Shown here piece by piece: positions 44,301-55,040 of a DNA stretch of 55,710 bases (position 1 is the first letter of the stretch; every line of letters starts with the position of its first letter). The stretch is from positions 1-55,710 of the forward strand of contig JADGJL010000049.1 of NCBI GenBank assembly GCA_027600665.1, given 5' to 3'. Position numbers and translations under genes: made by a program. Origin of the DNA: Irineochytrium annulatum (lineage: Eukaryota; Chytridiomycota; Chytridiomycetes; Chytridiales; Chytridiaceae). The notes under the pieces were generated by a model, which saw only the letters and a list, made by a program, of their open reading frames with translations, made no database searches and was not told the DNA's origin.

Positions 44301-47300
44301 CGACACGACTCAAACTTCAACCGTCCGCCCAATCGATGACCCCCTGGCGCGCCCTTCTTTACGGCGGTCAATATCGCAATACCTCGTTGGAACCTTGTTT
44401 CATAACGGGTTTGAACCGAACCGAGCGACCGCGTTGGCTCTTCTCATGCGAAATGGTGGCGTTACGGGGATTATGGACGAAGAGGTTGATGAGATACTTG
44501 CGGGAGGAATCGAAATGGTATAGACTGAGGACATGACGGGGACACGGCTAAATGTGGACTGCAGGTATGCAGGATCCGGGCCAGTGATACACAGGGAGGT
44601 GGATACATAATGAGATTGGTATTTGCCCGATATGTCCGAGACGCGGCACGGCGTTTTAATCTTTCTGCGTCGAGAGCTGCAGACCCTTACAGTAAACTGT
44701 CGTCAGCAGGTTCGTAGTGCTCTATTTAAGTGACTGGCAACCAAGCTTAACGTTATATAGCTTCCTTCGTAACACAGCTATTGGATTTGCTTGAAATTAA
44801 CGTAAGCAAGGCCGAGGAGAATTTGTTTCTTGCTGCGTACGAGTATCCTATGCATGGAATTTTCATCGCGTTGCGGTAGGATCGTCTCGCCTACAATTGC
44901 TCATGAATCACAGATCTGCCTACGTTGAAATTGATTTTAAAAGCCCTTCAACTGTGGCCGAAGTAGCCACGTGGCGTGCTATTAACGTCCGTTTACTCTC
45001 CATCATCCACCGCGCCTCGCGCTGCGTCTTAGAAGTGCTTGCAAACGCATCGCCAGAAGGGAACGTCCCTGCATCCTTTGCGGACATGGAGGAGACTATT
45101 GACGAGCTCGTTAGCAGTGCCGCTGGCGAGGGTGGTCTGACGGCGGAGGCGCTTGAGGGAATTGGATCAAAGAGCCAGCTGGTGTTGCATCAGTGCTTTA
45201 GAACTGTGAAGGAGAGCAGTGCGATGATGGAAGTCGTTCTCTGCAGATCTCCTCTGCCGTCGAATAAGAAGTCCGTCGAGGTAATAACCAGAACGCGACG
45301 AAGTTATATTTGACATATTTTAGAACTCGTTCATTGACTACGATCAATTCGTCGACGGCGGGACGGCGTTAAAAGATTTGTTACTGATGGTAAGGATAAG
45401 ACAAGTGTGCTAAGAGTGTTAAATGGTTCGCAGGTGCGGCATCGGGGTGCCTTTTCCGCGGTATATAACAGCTTTTCGGCTGTATGTTCGGTGTTATTAA
45501 GCTCAAAGAGAGAGTTTCTGATAGAGCTGCCCAAATTATGGCTCGAGGTAATGTATTTGCATCGTCGTCATTCTCACTCTAGTGTTTCCGTCTAGCATCT
45601 TCTTGATAACATCGCGTCCGTTAGCATGTCTATCACTAGGCGCAGCGGCGGTCTCCCACTTGGAGTACTTGCGATTTTGAGCTCCCCTTCTCCGTCTAAA
45701 CTTATTCTCCTTCGACACGCCATGACTCGGACCTTTGAAATTGCTAAAATGGACTTGACGGCTTTAGATACCGTATCTTCGTCGGAACTGGATCTCCCTC
45801 AAGTTCACGCGCTGAACATCATTAGGTTAGTTTTTCCTGCTTAGCTAGGCCTAATTTAGTGTATTATAGACAATTGCTTCTCGACGGCGAACTCGTTAAT
45901 CCCATGAGAGAATACATCTCGGATGCGTACATTTTGAGCATAAAGGGCTTCTCGTCGCCGAGGTAAAAAGCCAACGCTCCAAATATTCTGAATCAGCACA
46001 GTTACCCAGTTCGAAATTGTGCGACGATGCTATTTTCCACTTTGGTGTCGAAGTCTCTAGGCGTCAAGCGAATGAAGAACAACGGGATAGAAATTAATAA
46101 TGTCACGGGGCGGGCATTCTTTTCTCGGTACCCAAAGCTACATCCTTTTCTCCTTGAGGAATTAAACACAGCCATTAAAAAACCGATCAATGCCCAGGTG
46201 ATGCATTAGTTTTCTCGAGTGTTCAGCTAACAAACAGCAGGACGGAATTCATCCTTCATTCTACCCTATATTGACAATCCTTGCGCGATGTATTGAGCAC
46301 TTCTTCATAACCTTACTTACCTTCTCTAGTAAAACCCTTTACGCTTGATAAGATGGAGGTGTCCACGCGCCTTGGCGTCAGCGACTTTAAGCCTTTGGTC
46401 TCTGCTTGTTTCGGGTCGCGCTTGCACATGGTCAGGGAGATGGCGGGCAGGGCGCTTGCGTCCCTCATACACCCAGAAGAGCTTCGGCAGAGTTTAGAGG
46501 AAACTTTCTCGTCCATGGCGCAACCGAAAAGGATTAGTAACAAAGTTCATGGGTTGCTCTTGCGAGCCAAACATTTAATCAACACACACCTGATTAAAGA
46601 GACTCCGTCGGCGGCGGTGCAAATGGGTATGATTTACCGCGAATGCGTTATGTGGACTAAGTATCGCAGACTGCATGGCGCATTTGCCTGCGATTATCGA
46701 CCGCGCCTTCTGGATTCTGTCTACAGGCGCTCCATCCGTACAATATCTTTACATCGAAATTGCTCGAACGGTCTTCTTCTCCATTAATTGGACTATCGAT
46801 GCAGGGAAAGGTTTTTTCTGCCTTAAGTCGTTTATTACTAAATCGGGCGTCTCAAGTGAGCTATTTCGAGGCCTCGGCGAGAGGAGTCATTGAGAGGATT
46901 TGGCAGTTTTGTGCTGGTAGCTTGCAGGCGACGGAGGACAAACAGCCTTGGTCAAAAGCCTGCCGAAAAGAGGCGGCGTCGTTTATGCTAGCTTGTGGCG
47001 GCCTCCTGTTCCATGGAGAGACCAATTCTGCAGCATTGACAAACTTATGCCTTCGCTTTTTGGCGGACAAAGACTATGAAGTGCAGCTAGCGTTAACGGA
47101 ATACCTGCTATCCGGCGCGAAGGATACCGTCAGTCGAAGGATTCATCTGCCAGCGTTGTTTGATAAGCTTATGGAGGTCATGTTGAACCCGTCGAGCAAC
47201 TTGGAAGTAGTATACGGGGTCGGCCGTATTATTGTCTCATTTGATCTCTTCGCGGGTCGTAAGTGGGCGACTGGTGAGGCAAACAAAATGTTCGATACGA

Positions 47301-48363
47301 TGCTTGTAGAATTAAAGCAGCCGAATCCATACCTGGCGGAAGTTCTGCTGCCGCTAGTAGCAGTGTTGATACGCGAGGTACGGCGTCGGTTTCCTCTAGC
47401 AAACCTAAAATTTATTAGATGTTCACGTCTGCGGCTACTCCAACAAGAGTGAATGACGTGTTATCAGAATTCCTCGATTTAGCACGGCGACTTTCTGAAA
47501 GCGAGAAAGTCTGTCTTTTTTTTGTGTGAAGAAAGGCTGACGTTTCCTTTCCAGCCCGAGAATGTTCGCCGTGCTGTTATTCTGTCCATTCATGAGTCGC
47601 TTCCTTGTTTTGTATTAAATAGCGTCAACGGCGGCGTGTTTATGAAAGTGCTACTTCAAGTAGACCGCCTTCTTGTAGATGACGATTTGAGTATACGAGA
47701 GCTTGCCGCTGAAATAGTAAGAGAGTTGCTCAACACTAAGGTAGATGGAACCCGCGGTTACGATCTCAGACGGATTTAGGAGCCGGTAGTGGCGTTTTCT
47801 GCGAGGCTTCCGCTGTGGACTATCGCAAAAGTTGATCCGACACAGAGAATTGTGCATTTGACGAATTGCCTAATCGGACTGAACACCTTTGGTGAACATA
47901 AACGTGTTGTTTTCTTCTAAATGTTATTACAGAGGAATTGTTTGACGAGGAGGTAAGACAACACGAGCTTCTTTTCGCTCGCGAAGAAGCAAATTCCTAC
48001 CACGAGGAGGTTACCGATGCGCTTCTTGCCCTCAAGTGTCTTCTCCAAGTTCAAACGACCGACCCGAAAACTGTTGCTGCGAACTTGCATCATGTCAAAG
48101 CCTGGTGCGAGTCTGCGATTGCGGGACTGCGCTCGAAAGCTTCCGGGCACAGACTTCAGATGTTGTCTATGATGGCAATGCCAAAAATGTTTGCTGCTGG
48201 TGTGAGACTGATTGCTGGGCTCAAGCTGTTGGCTGCTTGCGGCGTGCATGTGGACGAGATGGAGGCGCACTTGCGCGTGACGGCTGAGCTACTTCCAGTG
48301 GCACTCCGAGACCTGGCAACAAAGGAGGACTGTTGGGAAGCTTTTACGAACTTCGTAATATGA
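41364..48363 (+). CDS. THADA: THADA/Trm732-type HEAT-repeat protein (DUF2428), tRNA 2'-O-methylation cofactor
   Basis: A single very long gene of about 7 kb with many short introns. Trm732/THADA partners with the Trm7/FTSJ1 methyltransferase to modify position 32 of tRNAs. Exon 1 (41364-42770) encodes helical HEAT-like repeats and ends FWEDPLDSMQYK, joining to LRDIFDLVLGILSLKRD after a 49-nt intron with a GCTAAC branch site. The DUF2428 core lies at about 45.5-46.2 kb: SITRRSGGLPLGVLAI, then LPQVHALNIIR, REYISDAYILSIKGFSS, and YPVRNCATMLFSTLV. Later repeats run through KGFSA..LLL to a C-terminal end WEAFTNFVI. Exons at 46.3-48.3 kb are all in the expected order. I did not resolve every junction: several 42.9-45.3 kb exons are called only by frame and amphipathic helices. 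One gene, not several, is the best reading. Confidence 0.85.
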
Positions 48364-48697
48364 TTATAATGTTGCGTTTCCCGTTTTATTCTAGTGTATC
48401 GAGTGCATGGAAATCATGAAGATATTAAGTGAGGGGTACTGGAGCCGAATTTAAACTTTAGATGATATTGAACCATACATGAATTGACATTCATAGCATG
48501 CTCCATTGCAAATTTATTTATTGCATATTAAGAGAGTACACGGAATGATAAATGACCGGCATCTTCGTCCTACAAATAGTACATATTAATTGGACTCCTA
48601 AAATAACGACGATGATGACTATGAAGGGCGCTAAAGGCAGCACCCACCCAGCCGTCGTAGCAGCGTCCCTCGACAGGCGACACCGGAGATGTCGCCA

Positions 48698-49000
48698 TCA
48701 AAAGAATGCTCGGAACAGCCCTCCAGCAGTGAACACTTCGAACGAAACGTTAGTCGACCAGAGAGGACAAATCAAGTCTCGATTACATCCTGCCATGCCA
48801 GCGAGAAGAAGCCGATGGTTCCGGAACTTCCGTGCCGCGGCCGCCAACGCTTTCGGAGTGTCATTCAGTGGCGGCTCGGGCTTTAGCTGCCTCATCTCAT
48901 AGACGATGTATCCCGCAACGCCAAGCGCGACTGTGGATCCGACCACCCTGCAGCCGAGGCAGTCCCTCGGTCCCTCCTCCCGCGACCGTGGCTGGTCCAT
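48698..49000 (-). CDS. Small two-helix membrane protein, DUF4536/DMAC1-like
   Basis: Exons 49000-48787 and 48735-48698; 83 aa. After MDQPRSREEGP it has DCLGCRVVGSTVALGVAGYI, resembling the CxxCR plus glycine-rich helix of DUF4536 proteins such as human DMAC1 (TMEM261), a complex I distal-arm assembly factor of mitochondria. A basic loop leads to a second helix that only becomes continuous after splicing: HRLLLAGMAG joined to LFTAGGLFRAFF. The intron uses a GTAATC donor. Without splicing the reading frame continues with polar residues to the same stop. It starts 54 bp from the divergent LysM gene. Orthology is suggestive rather than proven. Confidence 0.55.
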   Translation of the reverse strand: MDQPRSREEGPRDCLGCRVVGSTVALGVAGYIVYEMRQLKPEPPLNDTPKALAAAARKFRNHRLLLAGMAGCNRDLICPLWSTNVSFEVFTAGGLFRAFF

Positions 49001-49054
49001 TGTCAAGCCTTCGCCGATTGTCGCGAAGCCAAGTTCTCGCCTCCACCATATGTG

Positions 49055-49900
49055 ATGATCGCGAGCGACGATGGGAGAGGAGGAAGACGGAAGTCGAGAG
49101 CGGACAGGCCGAGGAAGGGCAAGGAGGGGGCCGACTCCGGCGAGGAAGACGGGGAGGCCGTGTTCGAGATGCGGTCGAAGCTCCGGGTCGACCGCAAGTA
49201 CATCCTGCACACCGTCGTCCCCAGCACGACGATGGCAGGCCTCTGCATACATTATGGAATCAACGTGAGCACTCCTCTACCACAGCTACTATACCTGTGC
49301 TTCTGGTGTGATCACTGACCCGATCTGCAGGCGGACGAGATCCGGCGAGTCAACAAGATCCCCCTTGACGAGCATATCCACTCCCTCACGACAGTCCGGA
49401 TTCCGCTGGACCATTGCCGGATCGCCAATATCATGGACGTGGCTCGTTCCTCCGTGATCGTCACGGGTACAGACGAGCCTTCCATGATGGTGTCTTCTCC
49501 AACATCCGCTCCTCCTCCCGCGGACGAACCACCGCTCCCTACCACCTCGGACGTGATCACGAAGACGGACTTCATTCTGCCCGCGCTGGCCACCAGCCCG
49601 AAGGCAGGAGGGTCCGCGAGGCTGCCGGAGTCGGCGCAAACACGGCCACCGCGCGGCCCCGCGCGTCAATGGACTACAGTAGGGGTTTGGGAGAATTTGG
49701 ACTCGATGGAGAGGGGCTATCGGGATAGCGAGGCGGGTCGGGGCGTTCCCGTTGAGTCTTCAAGCGCGGCCATCTTTCGGTATGTACCCCGGCAGAATCC
49801 TACTCCTCGTCTCTTCCGTTTGAAAGCATGTTTTTCTTTCTTTCTTCTTTTCTTTTTTGTTTCTCCCCCGCGTGCTTCCACGCGTACGCACGTGAATTAG
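49055..49900 (+). CDS. LysM-domain protein (intracellular LYSMD-like)
   Basis: Exons 49055-49264 and 49331-49900 (end uncertain). The domain reads YILHTVVPSTTMAGLCIHYG joined across the intron to INADEIRRVNKIPLDEHIHS and TVRIPL, the standard LysM pattern of hxV...T..gla..yg...d.ir..N. There is no signal peptide and a basic, Arg/Lys/Gly-rich N-terminus precedes the domain, as in cytosolic LYSMD1/2 proteins rather than secreted chitin-binding effectors. The rest is Pro/Ser/Thr-rich and disordered. A GTATGT near 49781 may start another intron, so the last 40 residues (a Phe-rich run) may be intronic; that would change the end. Function in fungi unknown. Confidence 0.7.
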
Positions 49901-50278
49901 AGAAACTTCTTATTTATTAACGAGAAGTGATTTAATAGATGGCTTTTTCTCTCTGTGGCCTGCTGCTTCCCCCAACCCGCCAACAATATGACCGCCCCAG
50001 CACCTCACCCGCCATCCTCGCTGCCATCGCGCGTCGTCGACATCGTCTCGCAGTACATACTGCGCTTCACATCGTCGGCTTCCGCGTCGTTGGCCGGTCA
50101 TGACGATCGGCCACAGTACAACACGATCAATCAATAGCAGCGCGCAATCTCGACCACATATCCCCCCTCCCGCGCTCGGCCCCGCCAAGAAGCTATTGTT
50201 CGGGGACCATTAACTGTTCCCGCCCAGCCGCGGCAACAGTTGATTACATACCCCGTCCCATCCTGTCACCTTCACCTA
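49901..50278. other. Convergent 3' spacer
   Basis: About 380 bp between the LysM gene and APC11. It may include the last exon of the LysM gene if the GTATGT at 49781 is a donor. Nothing else is visible. Confidence 0.4.
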
Positions 50279-50699
50279 CTACTGTTCAAACTCCGGTGCG
50301 CTGAGCTCGACCCAGGGCAGCCGATCCATAGGGCATTGTTGCTTGCTCAAGTCGGATCCGATCCACTTGTGAAGGCAGTGACGGTGGAAGATGTGCCGGC
50401 AGTTTCCCTGAATTAACGGGCACGCATCTCCGGGCTAGATTTAAGCGACAGTTTTAGCATGTAATAACATTCAAAATATTTATGATGGAGATACAGTAGA
50501 TAATATGGACGGCTAGAGCTCAAACAAAATTCTTACCGTCTTGCAATCCTCGCAGGCGCTGTCGAAAGGACCGCGGCAAATCCCGCAGACGTCGTCGGCT
50601 GGGGTCTTCCAGCGCCAAGTCGCGACGGCATTCCATTCTTTGCAAGATAAGCACAATGAATAACCTAGCATCCGACTTACTCTTCACTTCAATGTGCAT
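50279..50699 (-). CDS. APC11: Anaphase-promoting complex RING-H2 subunit 11
   Basis: Catalytic RING subunit of the APC/C ubiquitin ligase; 91 aa from exons 50699-50681 (19 nt), 50637-50537 and 50434-50279. The spliced protein starts MHIEVKKWNAVATWRW, then CGICRGPFDSACEDCK, TPGDACPLIQGNCRHIFHRH and CLHKWI, and ends CPMDRLPWVELSAPEFEQ. The CEDCKTPGDxCPL insert with three extra Cys is diagnostic of APC11 rather than RBX1. Two features look RBX1-like: the EVKKWNAVA start, and Asp in place of the last zinc-binding Cys (CPMD instead of CPMC). Length fits the family (human 84 aa). The 3' end has two adjacent TAG codons. Confidence 0.92.
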
Positions 50700-51678
50700 A
50701 CAGAGTATGTTCGCCACGTCGCGGGTCTTCTTGGAGGTATGGTCCGGCCCAACTTTGACCGCTTCCGTGCTCTATACAATGCAGGTAAACTGCAATCAAA
50801 TGCTATGGAGGAAACAAGGCACTCTGGCTTGCCTACCAACTCACCGTAAATGCTCTCAAAGTGATGAAAAAGATTGCGTAGAGAAATTTTTAAGAATTCA
50901 CGCGGCTCATTGAACACTTGCTTCGCATGTGATATGATCGACCTTCAGGGATTTATTCCTTAACATTAAAGGCACAGTGCTGCTCTCGCCCCGCTGTCGT
51001 GCCGAAAAGAACATCAACCTGCTTAATGCACTCGCCGTTGGATAACAGAAAGCAACAGAGCACACGAATACCATACAGAATGCCAAGCGAGATGAAAATT
51101 ATTATTGATGCGCAAGGAGGCCGCAGATTGCGAAATACAATGGAACACAGCCTACAAGTGGACATGGCGGATGTGGGTAAAAGCGATGGTGATGTGATGA
51201 GTGGAGCGCGAGACTGGACGTGAAGGAAAATATGATTACCAGTTTGCACACAGAACTCGTCCGCCATGAGAATACAAGCACATAAGAAGGAATATACAGC
51301 AGAGGAAAGCTCTCTCTATGTGATCCAGATTAAAATGAGTGGAGATAAGCAGGGTGAATATTTAAGAATGAAAGCAGCATCTGATTTAAACATGAAATTC
51401 TCTCTGCTGAAACAGCTTTAGTTCTTCTCAAAGAGATTGAGACCCATAAATGACGCCGCGAGGACTTCCGAGCCGTGGATCCCGCAGACCGTCGCCTCCC
51501 AATGCTGGCACATAGATGGACCTCAAAATCGCTTCTGCAATACGCTCTCGAGCTTGCCGACCATGCACGGTGTCCCGCGACGAAGACCACACGGGCCCGT
51601 AGACCCTGAGAGGACTTATTGATCAATTATGATCAAAGAAAAATTGTGTGCAAAAAATACTTATGGTTCTGTTATCAA
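50700..51678. other. Intergenic region
   Basis: About 1 kb between the APC11 start and the first tRNA-like gene. It includes the APC11 promoter. Open frames on both strands lack family resemblance or consistent codon use. Confidence 0.45.
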
Positions 51679-51751
51679 GGGGGATTAGATCATATGGCAG
51701 AGCAATTGCTTCGCACGCGAGAGACAGTGGGATCGATGCCAATATCCTCCA
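51679..51751 (+). tRNA. tRNA-Ala-like gene, anticodon CGC (possibly degenerate)
   Basis: A 73-nt unit aligned end to end with the tRNA-Ala(AGC) gene at 52111. The acceptor stem GGGGGAT/ATCCTCC pairs with one G-U; the anticodon loop TTCGCAC gives CGC at 51712-51714. Mismatches occur in the D stem (GATC against GAGC), the first pair of the anticodon stem and the middle of the T stem. It could be a functional CGC isoacceptor or a decaying tRNA copy. No T-run terminator follows closely. Confidence 0.55.
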
Positions 51752-52110
51752 GGCCGCCGGCAACAACGCAATGACTCAAATCTCTGATTGTACATCTTCG
51801 TCTGCCCTTTCTATGGACAGTATGTGGCAGAGCGTCCTTATATTGCATTCAATCAACCCGCCGCAAGCATACAGAGCAGTCTCGGCTGACTTGGACGCGT
51901 TTTTGAGGGGGAACAGGCGCATTCGTGTGCAAGTGCGCAAGTAGGTACAAGTTCCCTTTGGATGGATTTCATCCGACCTCGGGAACTGTCAGGAGGACCA
52001 TGAAGTGTGCTACGTACGCGTCGCCTGTCCCTGCCGTGCAGAATCCTGAGTCAAATTAGCCAGATGCGGTATGAAACTGAAGATGTAAAATTTTAACGGC
52101 GAGCATAACA

Positions 52111-52183
52111 GGGGAATTAGCTCATATGGTAGAGCACTCGCTTAGCATGCGAGAGGCAGGGGGATCGATACCCCCATTCTCCA
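52111..52183 (+). tRNA. tRNA-Ala (AGC)
   Basis: A 73-nt cloverleaf without intron: acceptor GGGGAAT/ATTCTCC, D stem GCTC/GAGC, anticodon stem CTCGC/GCGAG with loop TTAGCAT (anticodon AGC at 52144-52146), T stem GGGGG/CCCCC with loop ATCGATA, discriminator A. The A and B boxes are intact. This loop and acceptor are typical of eukaryotic cytosolic tRNA-Ala. Confidence 0.97.
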
Positions 52184-53029
52184 TAACACTTATAAATAGT
52201 TCTAACACTTATAAATGTCGTAATTCTACCGTGCCACCTGGCTTTGTTCATCCCTTGTTTGCTCTTCGTATTTCTGTTTTATTGTTTTATTGACTGCTCT
52301 CGTGTTGACTCCGCGATGCGTGCGTATGCACCATTTGGCTCTAATAAGATCCACTCACCTAGCCTACACGAATTTTTCGAATTGTTAAGCTACTCTTTTT
52401 TGTTCACCCGTCAATCCCCCTTCCTTTCCTACTGCAACGAAGGCTCGAAACTTCCCTAATTGCTGTTGCCCAACCCCACTCTTTCGGCATCATTAAAACG
52501 AACACAGATCTTGTTTATTGTATTTGCCTTCAAACAGCGAGAGAAGGGCTAGTCCTATTAAAAACGGCAGGTGAAGAGGAAAGAAAGCAAACCCCATGCT
52601 GTCGCTACTTGGCAACAGCAGCCAAAGAAAAAAACGGTCTATCAAAATGGATGGAGAAACGTTTTAAGCACACCGGCTGGAAACATTATTGGTCGCTCGG
52701 CGAAGAAAACGAAAATAAAAGACTACATATGTAAAGCACAAAGCATCCGACAAAGAAGGCAGCGGCTATTCGAATACCTCCGGCGAACAAAAGAGATGTC
52801 ACAGAAAAAATGAATGAAGATCAATATGAACCAAGGGGAAAGGCACACGAGACTCAGTCAAAGACTTCCTTTAGTGTATAGAGATGTATAAAATGGGATG
52901 GACGGGAATAACCCAAGAGGAAAAAAAAGGTTCAAAAAAAAATCCAAGCGAAGAGAGAGGACGCGGGGAGGTCGCGAACGACAGGTGGCGGGGGGAAAAC
53001 AGAACAACAAGAGAACCGGAACGGACCGC
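52184..53029. other. Intergenic region with short direct repeat
   Basis: About 850 bp downstream of the tRNA. It begins with a 14-bp direct repeat (taacacttataaat) at about 52183-52220. No gene supported; the right part is probably 3' UTR of the secreted protein. Confidence 0.45.
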
Positions 53030-55040
53030 TCAGCACCAGAACCACCAGCACTTGCCCTTGCTGCCGCCGTAGCCGTTGTCCCCATAACCGTTGTCGCCAT
53101 CGCCGTTATCGCCCCCGTATCCACCATCGTATCCACCATCGTAGCCGCCATCGTACCCGCCGTTGTCGTCGTCGCCGCCGCCGTTGCCGCCGTAGCTTCC
53201 ACCGTCGCCGTTCGTCTCGCAGTAGTACCCGTAGCAAGGCGTCGGCCCCGGGACGTAGCTGGGCTCCGGGATCGTGTACTTGGTCGGAGCTGGCGTCGTC
53301 TTGTAGTGCGCGGTGGTGGTGGTGGGCGCCTTCGTCGGCGTCGGGTAGGAGGGCTCGGACGTGGGGGTGTGGCATCCCCAGGGCCACCAGCAGTACGAGG
53401 GAGGGGTGTAGGCCGGGTAGGCCGGCGTGGTCGTGCTGTAGTGCGTGGGCTTGGGCGCGACGGTCGTGGTGGAGTAGTGCGTCGGGCTGGGCGTGGTGTA
53501 CCGCGTGACGACGGGCTTGGTGCTGGTCGGGTAGGGAGTCGGGGTGTGACAGTAGAGGCCGTAGAACCAGCACGTGGGCGTTGGGGAGTAGGATGGCGAC
53601 GGGGTGGTGTAATGCGTCGGCGCGACGGTGCTGGAGTATTGCGTCACGGGAGTGGGAGTGGTCTTGACCGAGGTAGTGTAGACGATCGTGGTCTTAACGG
53701 GGCTGGTGTAAACAGACGTTGTTTTCGGAGTGTAGGACGGGCTAGAGTAGGTCGAAGGCGGCACGTAGATGGCGGTGGTGGTCGTCTTCGGAGTGTAAAC
53801 AGGAGCGGTGGTCGTCGTATACTTGGATGGAGCCGCAGACGAGGTTGGCGGAATGTAAACCGGAGTGCTCGTGACGACGGATGGCGAGTAAGACGAAGCG
53901 GTTGACGGGGCCGCCGGACTCGTGTAAAACGGGTTGGACGAGGGCAGGTAAGGGGTCGTGTAAGATGGGCTGCTGCTCGGCGACGAGTATTTGGGGCAGT
54001 TGTAACCGTAGCAGGCCGCCTCGGTGGTGGTCGAAGTCGGGTAAGACGGCTTCGCGGTTGTCGAGGGCGAGTAGGAAGGAGCCGCGCTCGAGGAAGGCTG
54101 GTACGAAGGAGCCGGCGCCGCGGTCGACGAAGGCTGGTAAGCTGGCGTTGTGGTCTTCGAAGGGCTGACAGTCGACGCGGGAGGCGGAGTGTAGACCGAC
54201 GTGGTCGTCTTCTGGCAATAGTAGCCATAGCACTCGGCCTCAGTGGTCGTCGACGGCGTGTACTTGGAAGGCGCCGCGGTCGAAGTTGTCGACGGCGTGT
54301 ATTTAGGGACCGTGACGGTGGTCTCCGGGACGTAAGTCTTTGCCGGAGAGGTCGTCGAAGGGCTGTAAGCAGGGTTGGTGGTTGTCTTCACCGGCGAGGT
54401 ATAAACGGAAGTAGGCGGCGCGGAAGTCGACTTGGGCGGCACGTAAGTCGATTTCGGCGGCGTGTAGGTAGGAGAAGGGGGAGTTTTGGAAGGCTAGAAA
54501 AAAATATAGAGGTTAACATAAAAGCTTTACGTGCAGCAATATGGCGCGTGGCCAGGGCGACTCGCTTCGCTCAGTCCCTGCCTTCCGCTCCCACCAGCTC
54601 TGAAGGTGGCCATGTCTCTCTCACCTTGTGGTGGTGGTACCCGCCGGAACCATAACCACCGTAGCCACCATCGTACGACCCATCATAACCACCCCCATAA
54701 TAACCCCCATGATTTTCGTAGTCGTCGTCCGGCCTGCCGTAGTGCCTACCACCGTAGAAATCCTCGCCGAGGACCTCCTTGATCTTCTGAACATCCTTCT
54801 CGAAGGTCACCTCGATCTTGTTGCCGACCTTTTTGATGAAGTCTGCAAGTGGAAGGTTGGCGAAAACGCGATTGCCGTCAGCATAACACAATCAGTGTTG
54901 CCGCGAGAGTGGTAGCGAACTCTCGCTGACAACCAGCAGGAAGGTAACGACTTACCGATGATGCCGCGGGCAGGCGACGGGGTCGCGAGCACGTAGCCGA
55001 CCGAGGCGGCGGCGAGGAGGGCAGCGGACGTGAACTTCAT
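53030..55040 (-). CDS. Secreted Ser/Thr/Pro/Tyr-rich protein with Gly-Tyr repeats and aromatic Cys loops
   Basis: Exons 55040-54956, 54842-54625 and 54493-53030; 588 aa. A signal peptide (MKFTSAALLAAASVGYVLA) and a short charged helix (GNKIEVTFEKDVQKIKEVL) lead to a Gly/Tyr repeat (GGYYGGGYDGSYDGGYGGYG). Exon 3 is about 400 residues of STP/Y repeats such as YTPKTT, YSPSTT, THYSTTT and KYTPSTT, which would be heavily O-glycosylated. It contains six short Cys loops packed with aromatic residues: CYGYYC, CYGYNC, CWFYGLYC, CWWPWGC, CYGYYC and the C-terminal CWWFWC. A second Gly/Asp/Asn/Tyr repeat precedes the end. No known domain was recognised. A cell-wall, adhesive or extracellular-matrix role is inferred from composition. 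The opposite strand also has a long open frame, which is a compositional shadow. Confidence 0.82.
53100..53160 (-). repeat. Tandem GGYD-type coding repeat
   Basis: Direct repeats of about 12 nt (catcgtatccac / catcgtagccgc types) encode successive GGYD units in the C-terminal part of the secreted protein. They are slippage-prone and likely vary in number between strains. Confidence 0.7.

Noticed and set aside
48998..49252. Upstream extension of the DMAC1-like frame (85 extra codons)
   Set aside because: It has no ATG and runs antisense through the LysM first exon; ATG 49000 directly precedes the conserved CxxCR helix.
52571..52813. Lys-rich 80-codon frame downstream of the tRNA
   Set aside because: Lysine richness follows local A-richness; no conserved pattern and it lies in probable 3' UTR.
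52898..53905. Long plus-strand open frame (335 codons) rich in Arg/Gly/Val opposite the secreted protein
   Set aside because: It is the antisense shadow of a repetitive, GC-rich coding exon; the minus-strand frame has a signal peptide, proper splice sites and repeated Cys motifs.
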